NCBI RefSeq assembly: GCF_050908995.1
Contig: NC_135126.1
Coordinates: 9,858,001-9,922,000, forward strand
From: Andrena cerasifolii
Lineage: Eukaryota; Arthropoda; Insecta; Hymenoptera; Andrenidae
DNA length: 64,000 nt
Direction of reading: 5' to 3'
Position numbers and translations under genes: made by a program. Under the pieces are notes generated by a model. The model saw only the letters and a list, made by a program, of their open reading frames with translations. It ran no database searches and was not told where the DNA came from. This document shows, piece after piece, positions 57,935 through 64,000 of this stretch (positions within the stretch are counted from its first letter, which is position 1; every line of letters begins with the position of its first letter).

Positions 57935-59643
57935 TGTTTAAATACAAATTGTCTGTTTCAGTTATAGTGTTTGTGATCGCCCGTAATGCGATCGTAGAGT
58001 CAGTGTTTTTGCGCAAGTAAAGCTAGTCGAGAGCACCGGTGCTCTAATAACTTTTTCACCGCGAAAGTAGAGTCATGCACGAGTCCAACTGCAGCTGCAA
58101 CGTTGAGAGCTAAGCTGGGGCTGAGTTGAGGGGTGCTCGTCTGGGAGCTGCTGGTCAGAGGGATGCTGGGCAGACGGATGGTGATCAGAGGGGAGCTGGT
58201 CTCAGGGATGCTGGTCAGAGGGTTACGAGTTTGCAGAGATGCAGTACCGATGATGACAGCGAACGGTGAGTCATTTTATAATTCTTTGAATGGGGGTGCA
58301 TGTAGTACAGCTACTTAGCTCTTTCGATTCTGGCCGTTCCAACACAAATGCACGACATGCAGAGGCCCTTTTCACATGGTCGGTATTCGTTTGGGGAACT
58401 CTTATGCAATATTTCGCGAATATGGTCTAGGGCGTCTAGGCAGTAGCCTTATGGCGTGGTCCTTTTCTAAACCATATTCACGAAATATCGTAGAAATGTT
58501 CCCGAAACTAATGCCAATTATATAAGATGCGCCACTAAACGTTATGCATGTGTGTTCGAAAGAGCAGCATCGATTGAGCTGACCATACAAGGTACTCGTA
58601 GATAGTGACATGCATGTGTCTGTCTCAAAATAAAAAATAAAATAAATCAATACAATTGTTGCTCGCGATTCTTACAATTTTATATCGATTAATAATAATT
58701 CGTAAAATAATCGGATCGATCGAGTGAAGTAGAGTCACCGCGAAATTTTTTGAAATGGGTCTCAATGAAACTAGTCTTCCTAACAATCTTGCATTCTAGC
58801 AAGATCTTTTATGGTCGCCGGTAATGCGATTGTAGAGTCCACGCTTTTTTCGCGTCCATATATTTTCAAGAGCGCCGCGGCTCTTGTGTAGAGTTCTATT
58901 ACCGCGAATTTACAGTCAAATTTTTGCGGATCTATGATTTATACAGAGCACGGGAGCTCGTGTTGATTTTTCGTCGCGAAAGTAAAGTCAACCTTTTGCG
59001 TATCGGAAATTTGTCCAGAGCACCGGTGCTCTAATTGCTTTTTCATCGCGAAAGTAAAGTAAAATTTTCGATTAGCTTCAATTTTCAGCTGCTTGGTATT
59101 CTAGGTCCTAGAAAGGACCTAGCTTGTGGGCCCTAGAGAGGGCCCAGAACAGGGGCCCTAGAGAGGGCCTTCGGCATAGGCCCTAGAGAGGGTCCTAGTC
59201 ATGGGCCCTAGAGAGGGCCTAGCTCGTGGGCCCTAGAGAGGGTCCTAATCATGGGCCCTAGAGAGGGTCCTAGTCATGGGCCCTAGAGAGGGCCTTCGGC
59301 ATAGGCCCTAGAGAGGGTCCTAGTCATGGGCCCTAGAGAGGGCCTAGCTCGTGGGCCCTAGAGAGGGCCTAGAATTATGCTAGCTTGGTAGCTAGCTAAG
59401 ATGTACTTGCATGCATGCCGTAGAATGTAGAATACGAGTACCTTGTATAAGTGGGTCGTAATCTTTGTGCGTGCATTTTGGAAGGAAAAGCATCATACCT
59501 AAGGCACGCAATGCATTTGGTAGGATAAGCTTCCTACATAATGCATGCAAAAAGACCTTACCCAACAAAAACACATTCAGAAACTAAGGAATGTGAAATA
59601 GATGAAATGTGCGCGTTTAATAAACAGGAGCGCTAAAAGTTGC
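57935..59643. repeat. 1,709-bp tandem repeat, unit A
   Basis: First unit of a head-to-tail array. Similarity to later units starts at TGTTTAAATA (57935), with three differences in the first 27 bp and near identity afterwards. Content in order: a hairpin module with GAGCACCGGTGCTC at 58031; a GA/GCTG-rich stretch (GGTCAGAGGGATGCTGG); GAACGGTGAGTCATTTT near 58262; an 18-bp inverted pair at 58409-58426 and 58471-58488; three further hairpin modules (58868, 58946, 59018); the 25-bp minisatellite at 59103-59377; and a unique tail. No coding region longer than 82 codons. Confidence 0.95.
59103..59377. repeat. 25-bp minisatellite of hairpin units inside unit A
   Basis: Eleven 25-bp units of the form GGGCCCTAGAGAGGGCCTAG plus a 5-bp spacer. 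Each unit is itself a small hairpin (GGCCCT / AGGGCC around AGAG). The first unit has GGTCCT / AGGACC instead. Units 3-5 and 8-10 repeat as a trio with the same spacers (CGGCAT, GTCAT, CTCGT), a higher-order pattern. Identical arrays recur at 60812-61086 and 62521-62795. Confidence 0.92.
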
Positions 59644-61352
59644 TGTTTAAATATAAATTGTCGGTTTGAGTTATAGTGTTTGTGATCGCCCGTAATGCGA
59701 TCGTAGAGTCAGTGTTTTTGCGCAAGTAAAGCTAGTCGAGAGCACCGGTGCTCTAATAACTTTTTCACCGCGAAAGTAGAGTCATGCACGAGTCCAACTG
59801 CAGCTGCAACGTTGAGAGCTAAGCTGGGGCTGAGTTGAGGGGTGCTCGTCTGGGAGCTGCTGGTCAGAGGGATGCTGGGCAGACGGATGGTGATCAGAGG
59901 GGAGCTGGTCTCAGGGATGCTGGTCAGAGGGTTACGAGTTTGCAGAGATGCAGTACCGATGATGACAGCGAACGGTGAGTCATTTTATAATTCTTTGAAT
60001 GGGGGTGCATGTAGTACAGCTACTTAGCTCTTTCGATTCTGGCCGTTCCAACACAAATGCACGACATGCAGAGGCCCTTTTCACATGGTCGGTATTCGTT
60101 TGGGGAACTCTTATGCAATATTTCGCGAATATGGTCTAGGGCGTCTAGGCAGTAGCCTTATGGCGTGGTCCTTTTCTAAACCATATTCACGAAATATCGT
60201 AGAAATGTTCCCGAAACTAATGCCAATTATATAAGATGCGCCACTAAACGTTATGCATGTGTGTTCGAAAGAGCAGCATCGATTGAGCTGACCATACAAG
60301 GTACTCGTAGATAGTGACATGCATGTGTCTGTCTCAAAATAAAAAATAAAATAAATCAATACAATTGTTGCTCGCGATTCTTACAATTTTATATCGATTA
60401 ATAATAATTCGTAAAATAATCGGATCGATCGAGTCAAGTAGAGTCACCGCGAAATTTTTTGAAATGGGTCTCAATGAAACTAGTCTTCCTAACAATCTTG
60501 CATTCTAGCAAGATCTTTTATGGTCGCCGGTAATGCGATCGTAGAGTCCACGCTTTTTTCGCGTCCATATATTTTCAAGAGCGCCGCGGCTCTTGTGTAG
60601 AGTTCTATTACCGCGAATTTACAGTCAAATTTTTGCGGATCTATGATTTATACAGAGCACGGGAGCTCGTGTTGATTTTTCGTCGCGAAAGTAAAGTCAA
60701 CCTTTTGCGTATCGGAAATTTGTCCAGAGCACCGGTGCTCTAATTGCTTTTTCATCGCGAAAGTAAAGTAAAATTTTCGATTAGCTTCAATTTTCAGCTG
60801 CTTGGTATTCTAGGTCCTAGAAAGGACCTAGCTTGTGGGCCCTAGAGAGGGCCCAGAACAGGGGCCCTAGAGAGGGCCTTCGGCATAGGCCCTAGAGAGG
60901 GTCCTAGTCATGGGCCCTAGAGAGGGCCTAGCTCGTGGGCCCTAGAGAGGGTCCTAATCATGGGCCCTAGAGAGGGTCCTAGTCATGGGCCCTAGAGAGG
61001 GCCTTCGGCATAGGCCCTAGAGAGGGTCCTAGTCATGGGCCCTAGAGAGGGCCTAGCTCGTGGGCCCTAGAGAGGGCCTAGAATTATGCTAGCTTGGTAG
61101 CTAGCTAAGATGTACTTGCATGCATGCCGTAGAATGTAGAATACGAGTACCTTGTATAAGTGGGTCGTAATCTTTGTGCGTGCATTTTGGAAGGAAAAGC
61201 ATCATACCTAAGGCACGCAATGCATTTGGTAGGATAAGCTTCCTACATAATGCATGCAAAAAGACCTTACCCAACAAAAACACATTCAGAAACTAAGGAA
61301 TGTGAAATAGATGAAATGTGCGCGTTTAATAAACAGGAGCGCTAAAAGTTGC
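59644..61352. repeat. 1,709-bp tandem repeat, unit B
   Basis: Essentially identical to unit A. Two diagnostic differences were seen: GAGTCAAGTAG at about 60431 (GAGTGAAGTAG in A) and GCGATCGTAGAGTCC at about 60536 (GCGATTGTAGAGTCC in A). It shares both with unit C. Confidence 0.95.
60812..61086. repeat. 25-bp minisatellite inside unit B
   Basis: Same eleven-unit array and spacer order as at 59103-59377. Confidence 0.92.
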
Positions 61353-63061
61353 TGTTTAAATATAAATTGTCGGTTTGAGTTATAGTGTTTGTGATCGCCC
61401 GTAATGCGATCGTAGAGTCAGTGTTTTTGCGCAAGTAAAGCTAGTCGAGAGCACCGGTGCTCTAATAACTTTTTCACCGCGAAAGTAGAGTCATGCACGA
61501 GTCCAACTGCAGCTGCAACGTTGAGAGCTAAGCTGGGGCTGAGTTGAGGGGTGCTCGTCTGGGAGCTGCTGGTCAGAGGGATGCTGGGCAGACGGATGGT
61601 GATCAGAGGGGAGCTGGTCTCAGGGATGCTGGTCAGAGGGTTACGAGTTTGCAGAGATGCAGTACCGATGATGACAGCGAACGGTGAGTCATTTTATAAT
61701 TCTTTGAATGGGGGTGCATGTAGTACAGCTACTTAGCTCTTTCGATTCTGGCCGTTCCAACACAAATGCACGACATGCAGAGGCCCTTTTCACATGGTCG
61801 GTATTCGTTTGGGGAACTCTTATGCAATATTTCGCGAATATGGTCTAGGGCGTCTAGGCAGTAGCCTTATGGCGTGGTCCTTTTCTAAACCATATTCACG
61901 AAATATCGTAGAAATGTTCCCGAAACTAATGCCAATTATATAAGATGCGCCACTAAACGTTATGCATGTGTGTTCGAAAGAGCAGCATCGATTGAGCTGA
62001 CCATACAAGGTACTCGTAGATAGTGACATGCATGTGTCTGTCTCAAAATAAAAAATAAAATAAATCAATACAATTGTTGCTCGCGATTCTTACAATTTTA
62101 TATCGATTAATAATAATTCGTAAAATAATCGGATCGATCGAGTCAAGTAGAGTCACCGCGAAATTTTTTGAAATGGGTCTCAATGAAACTAGTCTTCCTA
62201 ACAATCTTGCATTCTAGCAAGATCTTTTATGGTCGCCGGTAATGCGATCGTAGAGTCCACGCTTTTTTCGCGTCCATATATTTTCAAGAGCGCCGCGGCT
62301 CTTGTGTAGAGTTCTATTACCGCGAATTTACAGTCAAATTTTTGCGGATCTATGATTTATACAGAGCACGGGAGCTCGTGTTGATTTTTCGTCGCGAAAG
62401 TAAAGTCAACCTTTTGCGTATCGGAAATTTGTCCAGAGCACCGGTGCTCTAATTGCTTTTTCATCGCGAAAGTAAAGTAAAATTTTCGATTAGCTTCAAT
62501 TTTCAGCTGCTTGGTATTCTAGGTCCTAGAAAGGACCTAGCTTGTGGGCCCTAGAGAGGGCCCAGAACAGGGGCCCTAGAGAGGGCCTTCGGCATAGGCC
62601 CTAGAGAGGGTCCTAGTCATGGGCCCTAGAGAGGGCCTAGCTCGTGGGCCCTAGAGAGGGTCCTAATCATGGGCCCTAGAGAGGGTCCTAGTCATGGGCC
62701 CTAGAGAGGGCCTTCGGCATAGGCCCTAGAGAGGGTCCTAGTCATGGGCCCTAGAGAGGGCCTAGCTCGTGGGCCCTAGAGAGGGCCTAGAATTATGCTA
62801 GCTTGGTAGCTAGCTAAGATGTACTTGCATGCATGCCGTAGAATGTAGAATACGAGTACCTTGTATAAGTGGGTCGTAATCTTTGTGCGTGCATTTTGGA
62901 AGGAAAAGCATCATACCTAAGGCACGCAATGCATTTGGTAGGATAAGCTTCCTACATAATGCATGCAAAAAGACCTTACCCAACAAAAACACATTCAGAA
63001 ACTAAGGAATGTGAAATAGATGAAATGTGCGCGTTTAATAAACAGGAGCGCTAAAAGTTGC
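61353..63061. repeat. 1,709-bp tandem repeat, unit C
   Basis: Same content as unit B, with the same two diagnostic bases (GAGTCAAG and GCGATCGTAG). Confidence 0.95.
62521..62795. repeat. 25-bp minisatellite inside unit C
   Basis: Same eleven-unit array and spacer order as in units A and B. Confidence 0.92.
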
Positions 63062-64000
63062 TGTTTAAATATAAATTGTCGGTTTGAGTTATAGTGTTTG
63101 TGATCGCCCGTAATGCGATCGTAGAGTCAGTGTTTTTGCGCAAGTAAAGCTAGTCGAGAGCACCGGTGCTCTAATAACTTTTTCACCGCGAAAGTAGAGT
63201 CATGCACGAGTCCAACTGCAGCTGCAACGTTGAGAGCTAAGCTGGGGCTGAGTTGAGGGGTGCTCGTCTGGGAGCTGCTGGTCAGAGGGATGCTGGGCAG
63301 ACGGATGGTGATCAGAGGGGAGCTGGTCTCAGGGATGCTGGTCAGAGGGTTACGAGTTTGCAGAGATGCAGTACCGATGATGACAGCGAACGGTGAGTCA
63401 TTTTATAATTCTTTGAATGGGGGTGCATGTAGTACAGCTACTTAGCTCTTTCGATTCTGGCCGTTCCAACACAAATGCACGACATGCAGAGGCCCTTTTC
63501 ACATGGTCGGTATTCGTTTGGGGAACTCTTATGCAATATTTCGCGAATATGGTCTAGGGCGTCTAGGCAGTAGCCTTATGGCGTGGTCCTTTTCTAAACC
63601 ATATTCACGAAATATCGTAGAAATGTTCCCGAAACTAATGCCAATTATATAAGATGCGCCACTAAACGTTATGCATGTGTGTTCGAAAGAGCAGCATCGA
63701 TTGAGCTGACCATACAAGGTACTCGTAGATAGTGACATGCATGTGTCTGTCTCAAAATAAAAAATAAAATAAATCAATACAATTGTTGCTCGCGATTCTT
63801 ACAATTTTATATCGATTAATAATAATTCGTAAAATAATCGGATCGATCGAGTGAAGTAGAGTCACCGCGAAATTTTTTGAAATGGGTCTCAATGAAACTA
63901 GTCTTCCTAACAATCTTGCATTCTAGCAAGATCTTTTATGGTCGCCGGTAATGCGATTGTAGAGTCCACGCTTTTTTCGCGTCCATATATTTTCAAGAGC
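63062..64000. repeat. 1,709-bp tandem repeat, unit D (cut by window end)
   Basis: First 939 bp of another unit; the array therefore continues beyond the window. It carries the unit A variants (GAGTGAAGTAG and GCGATTGTAGAGTCC), not those of B and C. Confidence 0.95.

Noticed and set aside
59103..59377. Regular repeats with spacers, superficially CRISPR-like
   Set aside because: Units are 25 bp with 5-bp spacers that themselves repeat, in an insect genome; this is a minisatellite.
58133..63777. Three short ORFs (61, 82 and 60 codons) conserved in every 1,709-bp unit
   Set aside because: They recur only because the DNA units are nearly identical. There is no codon-level evidence, no domain and no splice context, and conservation by recent duplication is not evidence of coding.

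Overview
This is a eukaryotic, AT-rich, intron-dense window. Everything recognisable points to an insect, most likely a hymenopteran (ant, bee or wasp). The evidence is a tandem cluster of 7-transmembrane odorant receptors of the hymenopteran type, short GT-AG introns of about 60-100 bp, and protein-coding genes resembling insect orthologues of spatacsin, DNA polymerase eta, DRAP1, DESI2, Genghis Khan/MRCK and Lines. The species cannot be fixed from sequence alone. All exon models below were built by hand from reading frame, splice signals and remembered protein families; no alignment was run.

Layout. 1-10 kb: odorant receptor (OR) cluster on the + strand: the 3' end of one OR (1-591), decayed or duplicated OR pieces (1.15-3.2 kb), a frameshifted OR pseudogene (3774-4896) and one complete six-exon OR of 407 aa (6637-9419). 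Foldback and MITE-like elements are scattered through it. 10.98-17.97 kb: spatacsin (SPG11), 22 exons, 1,800 aa. 18.26-18.70 kb: an unrecognised two-exon 125-aa protein. 18.998-21.93 kb (-): DNA polymerase eta. 22.66-23.82 kb (+): DRAP1/NC2-alpha, divergent from polymerase eta and containing a textbook U12-type AT-AC intron. 25.77-26.27 kb: hAT-like MITE. 27.81-28.74 kb (+): DESI2. 28.7-34.1 kb: AT-rich sequence between convergent genes. 34.06-43.47 kb (-): the MRCK kinase gek, with an in-phase cassette exon and an unexpected in-phase alternative terminal exon encoding a membrane-anchor-like tail. 47.1-48.9 kb (+): Lines. 50.3 kb to the end: no convincing gene. This part is a repeat territory that becomes a near-identical tandem array of a 1,709-bp unit from 57,935 to beyond the right edge.

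The unique-sequence genes are housekeeping or signalling genes with no obvious shared pathway. The features that stand out are (i) the minor-spliceosome intron in DRAP1, (ii) a predicted tail-anchored, DMPK-like short isoform of gek, and (iii) the 52-64 kb repeat locus. That locus repeatedly uses small palindromic hairpin modules whose stems change on both arms between copies, which suggests selection for, or origin by, structure rather than coding capacity.
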